Part shown: piece after piece, positions 15,723 to 25,372 of the stretch
How positions within the stretch are numbered: position 1 is the stretch's first letter
Layout of the letters: every line of letters begins with the position of its first letter
NCBI GenBank assembly: GCA_021825945.1
Contig: JAKAFN010000002.1
Coordinates: forward strand, 291,915-355,914
Length of the DNA: 64,000 bases
Reading direction: 5' to 3'
DNA from: Pseudomonadota bacterium
GTDB lineage: Bacteria > Pseudomonadota > Gammaproteobacteria > Burkholderiales > Burkholderiaceae_F
Notes under the pieces: model-generated
What the model was told of the DNA's origin: nothing
The model's input: the letters and a program-made list of their open reading frames with translations, nothing else
The model's database searches: none
Translations under genes and position numbers: made by a program

Positions 15723-17189
15723 TCAGATTTCCCGCACGCGCAACAAAATTCCGATCCGTGCCCACTGCTGCGCTTCTTCTTCCAGCAGATATCGCGTGAG
15801 CGGACGACGCGCGAGCCAGCCGCGTTCGATGCCGAGGTCGAACGCGCCGCGGGCGCGTAGCGTCCAGCGCGGCAGGCGCACGGTGCCGCGCGCGTGGTGC
15901 ATGATGATCGCAAGTCGCAGCGCGAGCAGTCGGCCGGCGCGGATGGGGTCCGCCAGCGCGTCGATCACCTTGCGCAGGTTGCCGCGTTGGCCGAGGACCA
16001 GTTCGGCGATGCGTTCCTGATCGGAGGTCGAAAACCCCGGCAGGTCGCCATTACGAATCAGGTAGGCGGAGTGCTTGTGGTGGTCGCTGTGCGAGACGGC
16101 GAGACCGATCTCGTGCAACTGGCAGGCGAAGCGCAGTACCCGGGCGTCGTCGCCCGATGCGCTGGGCAGGAGCGCGCGGTGGAATTTCACCGCGGTGGTA
16201 TGGATCCGGTTTGCCAGATTGCGATCGACACCGAAGCGCTCCTGCCAGCGTAGTACGGTGGCGTCGCGCACGTCGTGGTGTTCCCGCCGCCCGAGCAGGT
16301 CGTAGAGCAGTCCGGCACGCAGGGCGCCCCGCGCCGGTCGCATCTCGCCGATGCCGAATGTGTCGAACACTGCCGAGAGCGCCGCCACGCCGCCCGCCAG
16401 CACTTCCGTGCGCTCGATCTTGATATTGTCGAACCGGACGCGGCCGACATCGCCGAACCCGATGAGGAGGTCGCGGAGTTCCTGCAGGCCGCGCGGCGTG
16501 ATCACGCCATCGGCCCAGCCCCGATTGCGCAGGATGAGCGATGCCGCGCCGATGGTGCCGCTGGAGCCGAAGGCTTCGTCCCAGCCGAAGCGCCGATAGG
16601 CAGCCTGCGCCTCCTCCAGTTCGGCAGCACAGGCCACCTGGGCGCGCCGCATCGCCTCGCGGTCGATGCGGCCACCCGGAAAGAACCGCAGCGTCGCATC
16701 GACGCAGCCGATCTTGAATGACTCGGCGTGTGCGGGAACCGTACCCTGACCCACGATCACTTCGGTCGAGGCACCGCCGATATCGACCATCATCCGGCGC
16801 TTGCGCGACGGTGGCAGGGTACGGGTACAGCCTTCGAAAACCAAGCGGGCTTCCTCTCGGCCGGAGATGATCTCGATCGGATGGCCGAGGACGCGCTGCG
16901 CGCGGGCGAGGAACTCTTCGGAATTGACCGCCTGGCGCAGCGTCTGTGTACCGACTGCACGCACCTGTGCGGCATCGATGCCGCGCAGGCGTTCGTTCAT
17001 CCGGGCGAGGCATATGCAGGCAGCATCGATCGCGGTCCGACTCAGCCGGCCGTCGGAACCGATCCCGGCCGCAAGACGCACCGTTTCCTTCCAATACCCG
17101 CTGCGCTCGAGATGTGATCCGACCGCTCGGGCGATTTCCAGGCGGAAGCTGTTCGAGCCCAGGTCGATTGCGGCCAGCAGCATGCCCAT
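15723..17189 (-). CDS. ppx: Exopolyphosphatase / guanosine pentaphosphatase (Ppx/GppA family)
   Basis: 488 residues, matching the two-domain Ppx: an actin-like ATPase fold with AIDLGSNSFRLEIA at the N-terminus, GxEEAR region SGREEARLVFEG, MVDIGGASTEVIVG and the GSSGTIGAA loop, followed by a helical HD-like C-terminal domain (residues ~310-488). It degrades polyphosphate and/or pppGpp. Convergent with ppk1-sixA, so synthesis and breakdown genes are paired tail to tail. The start is ATG 17189 (MGM) or ATG 17183; the longer open frame overlaps ftsY and is unlikely. Confidence 0.93.
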   Translation of the reverse strand: MGMLLAAIDLGSNSFRLEIARAVGSHLERSGYWKETVRLAAGIGSDGRLSRTAIDAACICLARMNERLRGIDAAQVRAVGTQTLRQAVNSEEFLARAQRVLGHPIEIISGREEARLVFEGCTRTLPPSRKRRMMVDIGGASTEVIVGQGTVPAHAESFKIGCVDATLRFFPGGRIDREAMRRAQVACAAELEEAQAAYRRFGWDEAFGSSGTIGAASLILRNRGWADGVITPRGLQELRDLLIGFGDVGRVRFDNIKIERTEVLAGGVAALSAVFDTFGIGEMRPARGALRAGLLYDLLGRREHHDVRDATVLRWQERFGVDRNLANRIHTTAVKFHRALLPSASGDDARVLRFACQLHEIGLAVSHSDHHKHSAYLIRNGDLPGFSTSDQERIAELVLGQRGNLRKVIDALADPIRAGRLLALRLAIIMHHARGTVRLPRWTLRARGAFDLGIERGWLARRPLTRYLLEEEAQQWARIGILLRVREI

Positions 17190-17199
17190 GTCGTGCCGA

Positions 17200-18135
17200 T
17201 CACGCCGCGCCGACCAGGGCACGCGCGAAATCGGCGGCCACGAAGGGCTGCAGATCGTCGAGCGATTCGCCCACGCCGATGAAAAAGATCGGAATCGGAT
17301 TGCCGGCACGTTCGCTGGCCAGCGCCGCGATGATGCCGCCTTTGGCCGTACCGTCGAGCTTGGTGACGATGAGGCCGGTTACGCCGACGGCGGCGTCGAA
17401 CGCGCGCACTTGGGCCAGGGCGTTCTGGCCGTTGGTGCCATCGACGACCAGCAGCACTTCATGGGGTGCGCCTTCGTGGCTCTTGGCGATCGCCCGCTTG
17501 ATGCGCTTGAGTTCTTCCATCAGGTGCGTCTGCGTCGGCAGACGGCCGGCCGTATCGGCCAGCAGCACGTCGCGATCGCGCGCGCGCGCGGCGCTGACCG
17601 CGTCGAACACGACCGCCGCCGGGTCGCTGCCAGTGTGGGAGATGACTTCCACGCCGTTGCGCTCTCCCCAGACGGCAAGCTGCTCGCGGGCCGCAGCGCG
17701 GAAGGTGTCGCCTGCGGCCAGCAGGACGGTCTTGCCATGGTCCGCCAGCCAGTGCGCCAGTTTGCCGATGGTGGTCGTCTTGCCGGCGCCGTTGACGCCC
17801 GCGATCATGACGACGAAGGGCTTGTCGGCGTCGAGGCGCTCGATCCAGGATCGGCGTTCGCAGGGTTGCAGCAGCGTCGTCAGGTTGGCGAGCAGAATCT
17901 CGCGCACGGCTTCCACGTCGCGGGCACCGGCCTTGCGCGCGTCGCTGCGGACCCGCTCAATCAGGGCGCTGGTCGCCGCCATGCCGACATCCGCCGCGAT
18001 CAGCGCTGTTTCGAGTTCTTCATACCAGTTCTCGTCGATCTGTTTTCCGGAAAAGACCGCCGCGATCTGTTCGCGCGTGCGCGTCAGCGTCGACCGCAAC
18101 CGGCCGAGCCAACTCGTTTTCTGAGGAGCGGACAT
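17200..18135 (-). CDS. ftsY: Signal recognition particle receptor FtsY
   Basis: 311 residues: a helical N domain followed by the SRP GTPase G domain, with GVNGAGKTTTIGKLA (G1), DTAGRLPT (G3), TKLDGTAKGG (G4) and the closing GVGESLDDLQPF. It docks SRP-ribosome complexes at the inner membrane. The long acidic A domain of enterobacterial FtsY is absent, so membrane contact probably relies on the N-terminal amphipathic helix (MSAPQKTSWLGRLRSTL). The ATG at 18135 is the family-like start. The gene ends 10 bases before ppx on the same strand and is divergent from rsmD. Confidence 0.96.
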   Translation of the reverse strand: MSAPQKTSWLGRLRSTLTRTREQIAAVFSGKQIDENWYEELETALIAADVGMAATSALIERVRSDARKAGARDVEAVREILLANLTTLLQPCERRSWIERLDADKPFVVMIAGVNGAGKTTTIGKLAHWLADHGKTVLLAAGDTFRAAAREQLAVWGERNGVEVISHTGSDPAAVVFDAVSAARARDRDVLLADTAGRLPTQTHLMEELKRIKRAIAKSHEGAPHEVLLVVDGTNGQNALAQVRAFDAAVGVTGLIVTKLDGTAKGGIIAALASERAGNPIPIFFIGVGESLDDLQPFVAADFARALVGAA

Positions 18136-18250
18136 TTCTGCAATGATTCGGGGTGAATGGGCCTGTCGCGTGCGAGTGTATCCCGGATGACGGCCCGTCC
18201 CGGGTTTCTGCGCGGCGGTTCCGCACGGTTGTCGCATCCTGCACGAAGAC

Positions 18251-18868
18251 ATGCCACCTGTTCCCAAGAAACGAATGACCCGTCCCGCGGCGGGCGACAA
18301 GCCGGGGCGCATCCGCATCATCGGCGGCGTGTATCGCCGTACCCCGATCCCGGTTCCGGACATCCCGGGCCTGCGTCCGACCCCCGATCGCGTACGGGAA
18401 ACCGTATTCAACTGGTTGCGGCATCTGTTGGGAGGCGACTTCGCGGGCATCCGCGCGGTGGACTGTTTCGCCGGCAGCGGCGCGCTGGGCTTCGAGATGG
18501 CGTCGCGGGGCGCGACCCGGGTCGTGCTGGTGGAACGGAACGCCTGGGCGGCGGAAGGACTCCGAGATCTGCAGCGCAAGCTCGGCGCCGGCAACGTCGA
18601 AGTGGTACAGGCAGACTGGAAACTGGCGGCCGCCCGATTCGCCCCTGCGTCCTTCGATGTGGCGTTTCTCGACCCCCCGTTCGCCGCGGGACTGCTGCCG
18701 CAGGCGCTGGATGCGGTGAAGCCGTTGCTGGCCCCCGGCGGGCTCGTCTACGCGGAAGCGCCTGATCCGCTCACTGCGGAGGCCGTGCAGCCGCTCGGGA
18801 TGGAACTCGTGCGCGCCGATCGTGCCGGGGCCGTGCACTACCATTTGCTGCGGCTGCGTGCTTCCTGA
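18251..18868 (+). CDS. rsmD: 16S rRNA (guanine966-N2)-methyltransferase RsmD
   Basis: 205 residues. [12 protein letters not shown] and [15 protein letters not shown] are the RNA-binding family signatures, followed by SAM motif [19 protein letters not shown] and the N6/N2-methylase catalytic motif FLDPPF. Methylates G966 of 16S rRNA. It is followed by coaD after 40 bases, the usual rsmD-coaD pair, and is divergent from ftsY. Confidence 0.95.
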   Translation: MPPVPKKRMTRPAAGDKPGRIRIIGGVYRRTPIPVPDIPGLRPTPDRVRETVFNWLRHLLGGDFAGIRAVDCFAGSGALGFEMASRGATRVVLVERNAWAAEGLRDLQRKLGAGNVEVVQADWKLAAARFAPASFDVAFLDPPFAAGLLPQALDAVKPLLAPGGLVYAEAPDPLTAEAVQPLGMELVRADRAGAVHYHLLRLRAS

Positions 18869-18908
18869 AATAATGCCAATCCCGCCCCGACAGGCGGAGC
18901 ATCCCGAT

Positions 18909-19403
18909 ATGGTCACCGCCGTCTACCCTGGAACATTCGATCCGCTCACATGCGGCCACGAGGACATCGTGCGTCGAGCCGCCGGCCTGTTCGATCGCAT
19001 CGTCGTCGGGATCGCCGACAGCCGCGGCAAGAAACCCGTCTTCACCCTCGATGAGCGGGTGGCGCTCGCCCGCGAGGCCCTCGACCAGTATGCCAATGTC
19101 GAGGTCTTCGGCTTCCACGGGCTGCTGCGCGACTTCGCCCGCGAGCGTCATGCCCGGGTGATCATCCGCGGCCTGCGTGCGGTGTCGGACTTCGAATACG
19201 AATTTCAGATGGCGGGCATGAATCGCTATCTGTTGCCTGAAGTCGAAACGATCTTTCTCACGCCTTCGGACCAGTACCAGTTCGTTTCCGGCAGTATCGT
19301 GCGCGAAATCGCTGCCTTGGGCGGCGACGTGAGCAAATTCGTCCGCCCTTCGGTGGCGCGCCGGCTCCAGGAAAAGCTCGGCCGGTCCGCCCCTGAAACC
19401 TGA
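18909..19403 (+). CDS. coaD: Phosphopantetheine adenylyltransferase
   Basis: 164 residues, standard CoaD. The nucleotidyltransferase motif [16 protein letters not shown] is at residues 5-20; [18 protein letters not shown] and the SGSIVREIA motif complete the active site. It transfers AMP to 4'-phosphopantetheine in coenzyme A synthesis. The ATG at 18909 is the only sensible start; the longer frame overlaps rsmD. Confidence 0.96.
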   Translation: MVTAVYPGTFDPLTCGHEDIVRRAAGLFDRIVVGIADSRGKKPVFTLDERVALAREALDQYANVEVFGFHGLLRDFARERHARVIIRGLRAVSDFEYEFQMAGMNRYLLPEVETIFLTPSDQYQFVSGSIVREIAALGGDVSKFVRPSVARRLQEKLGRSAPET

Positions 19404-19423
19404 CCTTCCACTTCCGGGTCGCC

Positions 19424-19699
19424 GTGGCGCTCATCATCACCGAGGACTGCATCAACTGCGACGTCTGCGAGCCGGTCTGCCCCAACAGTGCGATCCGGCC
19501 CGGCGAGTCGATCTACGTCATCGACCCCGAGCGCTGCACCGAGTGCGTGGGCCACTTCGATGAGCCGCAGTGCCAGGCGATCTGCCCCGTTTCCTGCATC
19601 CCGAAAGATCCGAGCCGATGGGAGACGCGGGAGCAGTTGCTGGAGAAGTTCGAGCGGCTGCAAAACGGCGACGCTCCCGCTCCCCGGGGAGAGGGATAG
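19424..19699 (+). CDS. YfhL-family 2[4Fe-4S] ferredoxin
   Basis: 91 residues starting at GTG. Two iron-sulfur binding motifs: CINCDVCEPVCP and the YfhL-type interrupted set CTEC...CQAICPVSC, whose 8-residue spacer marks the Alvin/YfhL ferredoxin class. Low-potential electron carrier, partner unknown. It follows coaD by 20 bases; coaD-ferredoxin adjacency is common in betaproteobacteria. Confidence 0.93.
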   Translation: MALIITEDCINCDVCEPVCPNSAIRPGESIYVIDPERCTECVGHFDEPQCQAICPVSCIPKDPSRWETREQLLEKFERLQNGDAPAPRGEG

Positions 19700-19704
19700 C
19701 GCGC

Positions 19705-20925
19705 GTGGGAGACGGGCGCGGAACATCGCGGCATCTCCGCATCGAGCGCATCGATGCTTTGCGCGGCTTCGCACTCTTCGGCATCCTGCAGGTCAACATC
19801 CAAGGATTTGCCTGGGGTGCCGCCGATCCGCTCGGCTATCTGACGCCGCCTGCCGGCACGCTCGATCTTGCGTTGCGCTTCCTGCAGGCGGCCTTCTTCG
19901 AAGGCAAGTTCTATCCCATCTTTGCGTTTCTGTTCGGCGCCGGCTTGGCGATGCAACGGCGCAAGCTGCGACACATGGCCGACGGCGATGTGGTGGTCGC
20001 CCATCGCGCCCTCCGGCGCCGGCTGTGGATCCTGCTCGGCATGGGGGTTGCGCACGGGTTCCTGCTCTACTGCGGCGATGTGTTGAGCGCCTATGCGGCC
20101 TGCGGCCTTTTGTTCCTGTGGGCCTTCGATACCGCCGGGGCCGGCCCGGCGACCTCCTCCCGGCGCCTGCGAGCGTGGAGCGTGGCCTGCGCGGTCGGTG
20201 CCGCGGCGACGATCTTCATCCCGCTTGCGCTTGCGACGTTCGCGCCCGCCACCACGCCGCCCGGCATGATCCCGCCCGACCTGCTGCGGGCCCATGACAT
20301 CTACGTTCATGGCGGATTGCTTGCCCAGATCGCCCAGCGACGCGACGATGCCATCGCGCAGCAGTTGGGATCCATCCCGACGTTCTGGCCGCAGGTGTTC
20401 GCGTTTCTTACACTCGGCATGCTCGCCGGCCATGCCGGCTGGTTACACCATTCCCAGCGCCATGTGCGGGTCTGGACGGCGGCACGGCGCCTCGGCTTGG
20501 CAGTCGGCCTGCCCTGCGCGATCCTCGGCGGCATCTGGGACACCGGCCACGCCCTCCATGCGCCGGGCCGGGAAGGCGGCTGGAGTGGCGTATTGCTGGG
20601 CGCGAGCAGCCTACTCGCCGCCGCCTACGTCGCGGGACTGCTCGCCTGGTTCGCGACGGACCGGGGCGCCCGGGTGTCGCGCTGGCTGGCGTATGCCGGG
20701 CGCATGTCGCTCACCAACTACATCGGTCAATCCCTCGCCATGAACGGCCTGCTATCGGCCTGGGGTTGCGGTCTGGGCGCGCATGCCGATCGCGCCGGAC
20801 TGGCGGCTTTGGGCGCGGGGGTCTTCGTCGCGCAGATCGGGTTCAGCCGGTGGATTCTGTCCCGCTACCGGCAGGGGCCGCTGGAGGCGATGTGGCGGAT
20901 GGGAACCTATGCTGGATTGCGCTGA
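19705..20925 (+). CDS. DUF418/YeiB family inner-membrane protein
   Basis: 406 residues, about ten hydrophobic helices. The N-terminal RIDALRGFALFGILQVNI is the hallmark of the YeiB/DUF418 acyltransferase-like membrane family and the C-terminal third carries the DUF418 motif WLAYAGRMSLTNYIGQS. Biochemical function is not established for the family. The GTG at 19705 follows a purine-rich GGGGAGAGGG and lies 5 bases after the ferredoxin stop, so it is the last gene of the rsmD-coaD-ferredoxin run. Confidence 0.88.
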   Translation: MGDGRGTSRHLRIERIDALRGFALFGILQVNIQGFAWGAADPLGYLTPPAGTLDLALRFLQAAFFEGKFYPIFAFLFGAGLAMQRRKLRHMADGDVVVAHRALRRRLWILLGMGVAHGFLLYCGDVLSAYAACGLLFLWAFDTAGAGPATSSRRLRAWSVACAVGAAATIFIPLALATFAPATTPPGMIPPDLLRAHDIYVHGGLLAQIAQRRDDAIAQQLGSIPTFWPQVFAFLTLGMLAGHAGWLHHSQRHVRVWTAARRLGLAVGLPCAILGGIWDTGHALHAPGREGGWSGVLLGASSLLAAAYVAGLLAWFATDRGARVSRWLAYAGRMSLTNYIGQSLAMNGLLSAWGCGLGAHADRAGLAALGAGVFVAQIGFSRWILSRYRQGPLEAMWRMGTYAGLR

Positions 20926-20994
20926 CGGCCGCGGCGAGTTCCTGCCCCCATGATGCTCGACGGTGATCGCGACACGCCGCAATCCATTGTCTCG

Positions 20995-21070
20995 GTCATC
21001 GCGAGGCCCGCAGGACCGTGGCGACCCAGGCGGCGTGCCGGATTACTTCGGGCTACGCCCTCGCAATGAC
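20995..21070 (-). repeat. Dispersed palindromic repeat, copy B
   Basis: About 76 bases. On the minus strand it reads GTCATTGCGAGGGCGTAGCC ... CGCGATGAC, with inverted ends that pair imperfectly. It matches copy A (10301-10372) over nearly its whole length, in the opposite orientation. It lies between the convergent stops of the DUF418 gene and the secreted-protein gene, where nothing else is visible. Confidence 0.75.
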
Positions 21071-21112
21071 GATGGTGGCCGATCGCGACGACTCCTCGGC
21101 AGTCCTCGGTTT

Positions 21113-21898
21113 CTATTGCGGCAGAACCTTGACCCAGACGCCGGTGGACGGCGCGCCGTCGGGAACTGCACCGAGCGTCTGGGTGGTCTGGGTTCCCGGT
21201 TCGCCCAGTTCGATCCATCGGCCTACACGACCGCGGATGCGGAACGGCCGGGGCTTGTCCTGCACGCCATAGCCGTAGGGCGCGGCGACGCCGCCGATCT
21301 GCAGCGGCAGCAGGTCGGCCACCACCTCGCGGCCCTGCACCGCGAAGCGCACGGAAAACGCCGAGACGCCCTGGAAGAACACCGCGCCTCCGACGCCGGG
21401 GCCGATGCCTTGTGCTGCGGCCGCCCCGGAATTCGCTGCCGCGACACTCGACGATACGCCGGGGCCGGCGATCGGCGCATAGAACTGCAGCGACTGCACC
21501 GAGGGGAGATTCATGCGCACCACTTCGCCTTCGACGACCTGGTATCGCGCGATGTGCGTATTTACGGATACCGAGGTCGATCCGTCGGCGCCATTGACCG
21601 CATTCGCCTCGCCGCCCCCGCCACCCGGATCCGTCGACACCGAATAGCCATTGTCGGTGGCGTCGTTGGCGCTCGCGCCGGCATCGGATGATGCCGTGCC
21701 GTCGCTGTCGTCCCCGGTCCCGGTCGACACCGAATAGGAGTTGTCCGACCCCTGTCGAACCGTCGCCGGCGCATCCGGTGGCGTGTCGCGCACCAGCACG
21801 GTCAGCGGGCGGGGCATGTCGCCGCCGTAATCCTGGGCCGTCGCGGAGGTGCACAGCGCTGCGAACAGCGCTGCGAACAGAGTCTGTCGACAACCCAT
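21113..21898 (-). CDS. Secreted protein of unknown function with Gly/Ser/Asp-rich repeats
   Basis: 261 residues, not recognised. A signal peptide is clear (MGCRQTLFAALFAALCTSATA). Residues ~45-105 are low-complexity and contain two copies of a D-N-x-Y-S-V-S-T motif (SDNSYSVSTGTG and TDNGYSVSTDPG), then GADGSTSVSVNTH. The C-terminal half looks like a beta-rich folded domain (VVEGEVVRMNLPS..., FAVQGREVVADLLPL, PRPFRIRGRVGRWIELG). The ATG at 21898 has a strong Shine-Dalgarno (GGAGGGAG). It sits downstream of ychF on the same strand, but the 76-base gap and the strong site suggest it may be expressed separately. Confidence 0.75.
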   Translation of the reverse strand: MGCRQTLFAALFAALCTSATAQDYGGDMPRPLTVLVRDTPPDAPATVRQGSDNSYSVSTGTGDDSDGTASSDAGASANDATDNGYSVSTDPGGGGGEANAVNGADGSTSVSVNTHIARYQVVEGEVVRMNLPSVQSLQFYAPIAGPGVSSSVAAANSGAAAAQGIGPGVGGAVFFQGVSAFSVRFAVQGREVVADLLPLQIGGVAAPYGYGVQDKPRPFRIRGRVGRWIELGEPGTQTTQTLGAVPDGAPSTGVWVKVLPQ

Positions 21899-21974
21899 GA
21901 TCGCTCCCTCCGGCCTGTCGATGGGGCGTCCGTGGAGCCGGATGCCTCCGTTCTCCCGGACGGATGTTGCAAGA

Positions 21975-23081
21975 CTACACGTTGAACCGGAAATGCAGCA
22001 CGTCGCCGTCCTTGACGACGTAGTCCTTTCCTTCGAGGCGCATGCGACCCGCCTCTTTTGCGCCCTGCTCTCCCTTGTACCGGATGAAATCCTCGTAGGC
22101 GATGGTCTCGGCGCGGATGAAGCCGCGTTCGAAGTCGGTGTGAATGACGCCGGCGGCCTGCGGTGCGGTGGCGCCGATGGCGACCGTCCAGGCACGCACC
22201 TCCTTGACCCCGGCGGTGAAATAGGTCTGCAGGCCGAGCAGTGCGTAGGCGGCGCGGATGACGCGGTCGAGGCCGGGTTCGGCCATGCCCATGTCTTGCA
22301 GGAACACGACCTTGTCTTCGTCGGACAAATCGGCGATGTCTGCTTCGGCGCGTGCGCACACGGCGACGACCGGGGCGCCTTCGCGCTGGGCGCGCTCGCG
22401 TACCCGGTCGAGCAGAGGGTTGTTTTCGAAGCCGTGTTCCTCGACGTTGGCGACGTACATGGTGGGCTTCATGGTCAGCAGGAACAGCGGACGCAGCGCG
22501 GCGCGCTCGTCGTCGTCGAGTGCGACCGTACGCGCCGGCTTCGCCTGATCGAGGGCGGGTTGGATCTTCTCCAGGGCGGCGACGATGCGCTGCGCCTCCT
22601 TCTTTTCCTCGCTCACCGCCGAACTGCGCGCGACCTTGGAATAGCGGTTCATCGCTTTCTCGACCGACTGCAGATCGGAGAGTGCGAGTTCGGTGTCGAT
22701 GACTTCGATGTCGCGGATCGGGTCGACACCGCCGGCGACGTGGACGATGTTGGGATCATCGAAGCAGCGAACCACGTGCGCGATGGCGTCGCATTCGCGG
22801 ATGTTGGCGAGGAACTGGTTGCCCAGGCCTTCGCCCTTGCTCGCGCCCGCGACCAGCCCGGCGATGTCGACGAATTCGACGGTCGCCGGCAGTACGCGTT
22901 GCGGCCGCACGATCTGGGCCAGTGCCTGCAGTCGCGGGTCGGGTACTTCGACGACGCCGGTGTTGGGCTCGATGGTGCAGAACGGATAGTTCTCGGCGGC
23001 GATCCCCGCCTTGGTGAGCGCATTGAACAGCGTCGACTTGCCGACGTTGGGAAGTCCGACGATGCCGCATTTCACTGCCAT
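21975..23081 (-). CDS. ychF: Redox-regulated ATPase YchF (Obg family)
   Basis: 368 residues, full length. G1 [14 protein letters not shown] at the N-terminus, G3 [20 protein letters not shown], and the altered G4 NVEE that gives YchF ATP rather than GTP preference; C-terminal TGS domain ending [25 protein letters not shown]. Binds ribosomes and affects the oxidative-stress response. Usually follows pth directly; here a caspase-like peptidase gene is inserted between them. Confidence 0.96.
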   Translation of the reverse strand: MAVKCGIVGLPNVGKSTLFNALTKAGIAAENYPFCTIEPNTGVVEVPDPRLQALAQIVRPQRVLPATVEFVDIAGLVAGASKGEGLGNQFLANIRECDAIAHVVRCFDDPNIVHVAGGVDPIRDIEVIDTELALSDLQSVEKAMNRYSKVARSSAVSEEKKEAQRIVAALEKIQPALDQAKPARTVALDDDERAALRPLFLLTMKPTMYVANVEEHGFENNPLLDRVRERAQREGAPVVAVCARAEADIADLSDEDKVVFLQDMGMAEPGLDRVIRAAYALLGLQTYFTAGVKEVRAWTVAIGATAPQAAGVIHTDFERGFIRAETIAYEDFIRYKGEQGAKEAGRMRLEGKDYVVKDGDVLHFRFNV

Positions 23082-23146
23082 GATTCCGGTTCCTCAGGTT
23101 GTTTGTCGGGGTGGCCCGGCGCCGGAAGGCGAGGCCGGCGCGTGGT

Positions 23147-24637
23147 TCAGGTGTCCGCGAACGAGCTTCCGCCGCGGTGTGGCTGCAGCGTCCGGAGGCG
23201 CTCCCGGATGCCGCTGCCGATGAAGATCTGCGGCTGGGACGGGACTTCGTGCTCCCGGGCTTCCCGCGCGGCGATCGTCTTCGTCGCGGTACGGAACGCA
23301 TCCTCGAACGATTCGTCGCGGGCCAGCGCGTCGGCGAAAAAAGCGCGCCCGAAGTCGGTCCATCGGGCGCCGTCGCGGCAGCCGAACGAGGAGCGATCGG
23401 CTGCCGATGCGGTGATCACCATGGTATCCGGCGTCTCCAGGGGGGCGACGAAGGCGCCGGAGTAGCAGGCCGACACGATGATCACGCGGTAGCGGATACC
23501 GGCCTCATCGAGCATGCTGCGCAACGCCTGGGGCGTGATGTCGTCGAATTGATAGGGCGGCAGCGACACGACGAGACGGTGGTCCGGGCTGCCGTGCGAG
23601 GTCAGGAAGATTGCCAGGACGTCATTGTCGAGATTCATCTTGTCGGCCATGGTGTCGATCGCGCGCTCCAGCGAACTGGCTGTGGCGAACGGATACCGGT
23701 CAGGGTGCACGCGGCTGTTGGCCAGCACGATGTCGTGGCCGGACGTGTCGAAGACGTCGGCCATGATCGCGTCGGCAGCCGTCGCTTCGTGGAGGAAGAC
23801 GTCCTGCGTTCCGTCACCGGCAAAGCTGATGGTGTAGAGCTGCGTCCCGCCCCCCTGCGCCGGCGTCACCGCGGCCAGCGCTTCATCGAGGAGATCGAAC
23901 TGCGAGTAGAGCGTCTGCTCCGACTGCGTGTCCTCGGCCTGTGCGGTGTCGGCGTCGGGCGGCGCATTCCACAGTTGCGCGCCGGGATCGATCGCCCACT
24001 GCGGTGCGAGGGTCAGGCCGAACGCCAGCGCGAACACCGCCGTGCGACGCCAGGGCGACAAGGCCACGGGCGGATGCCGCGGCATTCCATCCTCGGAACC
24101 CTCGGCAGTCGCGATCGCCATCGCCGACGCCGATCCCGGTGCGCGCACGGCCGCGACCGCGTACGCCAGCGACAGCCAGAGGAGCGGAGCCCAGGACAGG
24201 GTGTCGTATCGGCGATCGATCGCCGGGATGGCGTCTGCCGCCACTGCCAAGGCGGAGGCGGCAAGCGATTCGATGCAGGACAGTGCGAACGCCGCCGTCG
24301 CCAAGGGAAGGAACCCGCGCCGGGCTCCGCTGTTACCGGGTTTTCCCGTCCGTTCGTCCAGAAGTCCGGCGATCCACCATGCCGCGGCGAGCGCCGGCAG
24401 CGCCCAGAAGCTGACCGCCGGTAGCGCGAGCGGGTCGAATCGACCGGCTCCGGTGCCGACGGCGTAGAAGTCGTAGGCCACGCCCAGCGTCAGATCGAGC
24501 AGGAACAGCCCGAGCAACTGGCTGCCGCTCGCGCGTACCAAGCGCCATGCGCGAGGGAGGAAGAACCAGAAGGCGAAGCCGCCCAGCAGATTGCCGGCGA
24601 GGCCACCGGCGAAATCCCGCTCGGGCTGGAGCCTCAC
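23147..24637 (-). CDS. Membrane-anchored caspase-like peptidase of family C13 (legumain/GPI8-like)
   Basis: 496 residues. The N-terminal ~220 residues hold about five to six hydrophobic helices. The C-terminal ~250 residues form a C13-type peptidase with the catalytic pair His348 (IFLTSHGSPD) and Cys391 (VIIVSACYSG), each after a hydrophobic strand as in caspase/legumain folds. Likely periplasmic or membrane-facing; substrate unknown. The GTG start at 24637 lies one base after the pth stop codon, implying coupling to pth. The family occurs in Burkholderiales, but its position inside the rplY-pth-ychF block is notable. Confidence 0.82.
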   Translation of the reverse strand: MRLQPERDFAGGLAGNLLGGFAFWFFLPRAWRLVRASGSQLLGLFLLDLTLGVAYDFYAVGTGAGRFDPLALPAVSFWALPALAAAWWIAGLLDERTGKPGNSGARRGFLPLATAAFALSCIESLAASALAVAADAIPAIDRRYDTLSWAPLLWLSLAYAVAAVRAPGSASAMAIATAEGSEDGMPRHPPVALSPWRRTAVFALAFGLTLAPQWAIDPGAQLWNAPPDADTAQAEDTQSEQTLYSQFDLLDEALAAVTPAQGGGTQLYTISFAGDGTQDVFLHEATAADAIMADVFDTSGHDIVLANSRVHPDRYPFATASSLERAIDTMADKMNLDNDVLAIFLTSHGSPDHRLVVSLPPYQFDDITPQALRSMLDEAGIRYRVIIVSACYSGAFVAPLETPDTMVITASAADRSSFGCRDGARWTDFGRAFFADALARDESFEDAFRTATKTIAAREAREHEVPSQPQIFIGSGIRERLRTLQPHRGGSSFADT

Positions 24638-24638
24638 G

Positions 24639-25259
24639 TCAGCGCCCCGCGGGCTTGCCGCCGGGCGTTGGTGCGGCGGCGCGCAGGCGCAGTGCCGCCG
24701 CGTCGGGTTTTCCGGCGACGATCGAATCGATCGCCGCCAGCGCCCTGCCGATCCCGGCTTCGATGGCGGTCAGCTCTTCGCGCCGCGGCGGGTGCAGCAC
24801 GAAGTCCGCGACGTCTTGTGCCAGTCCTTGCGTGCGCGGGTGGCCGATGCCGATGCGCAAGCGCCAGAAATCGGGTGTGCCGATCCGGGCGCAGATATCC
24901 TTCAGGCCATTGTGCCCGGCAAGGCCGCCGCCTTTCTTGATGCGTACGTCGCCCGGCGCCAGATCCAGTTCGTCGTGTGCGACGAGGATTTCTGCGGGGG
25001 TGATGCGATAGAAGGCCGCCACGGCCTGGACGGCCTGTCCTGACAGATTCATGTAGGTCGCCGGCTTGAGCAGCCAGACCTCCTGCCCTTCGACCGATGC
25101 GCGCGCGAGGTCGCCGAAGAATTTCCTTTCGGGACGAAACGACGCTCGCGTACCGGCAGCCAATTCGTCGACGAACCAGAATCCGGCATTGTGGCGGGTA
25201 CGTTCGTATTCGGCCCCCACGTTGCCGAGGCCGACGATCAGGCGGATGCCTTGGGTCAT
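24639..25259 (-). CDS. pth: Peptidyl-tRNA hydrolase
   Basis: 206 residues. [19 protein letters not shown] contains the catalytic histidine; [10 protein letters not shown], the catalytic-aspartate motif VAHDELDL and [15 protein letters not shown] are all present. It recycles peptidyl-tRNA released by drop-off. The ATG at 25259 matches the family start; the frame is open further upstream without conserved sequence. It lies downstream of rplY on the same strand (113-base gap) and is coupled to the following C13 peptidase gene. Confidence 0.96.
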   Translation of the reverse strand: MTQGIRLIVGLGNVGAEYERTRHNAGFWFVDELAAGTRASFRPERKFFGDLARASVEGQEVWLLKPATYMNLSGQAVQAVAAFYRITPAEILVAHDELDLAPGDVRIKKGGGLAGHNGLKDICARIGTPDFWRLRIGIGHPRTQGLAQDVADFVLHPPRREELTAIEAGIGRALAAIDSIVAGKPDAAALRLRAAAPTPGGKPAGR

Positions 25260-25372
25260 TGCGATTTCACTGAAACGCAACGGGGGATCGACCCCCGAGA
25301 AATGGCTGCACAGCCAGACTCCCCCGCCCCGTCGAGGAGCCGGGGGAGCCAACTTCTTTCGCGCTTCCTTTC

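Noticed and set aside
13965..15860. 631-codon plus-strand frame overlapping ppk1 and sixA
   Set aside because: Arginine-rich translation without motifs; ppk1 in the other frame is unambiguous.
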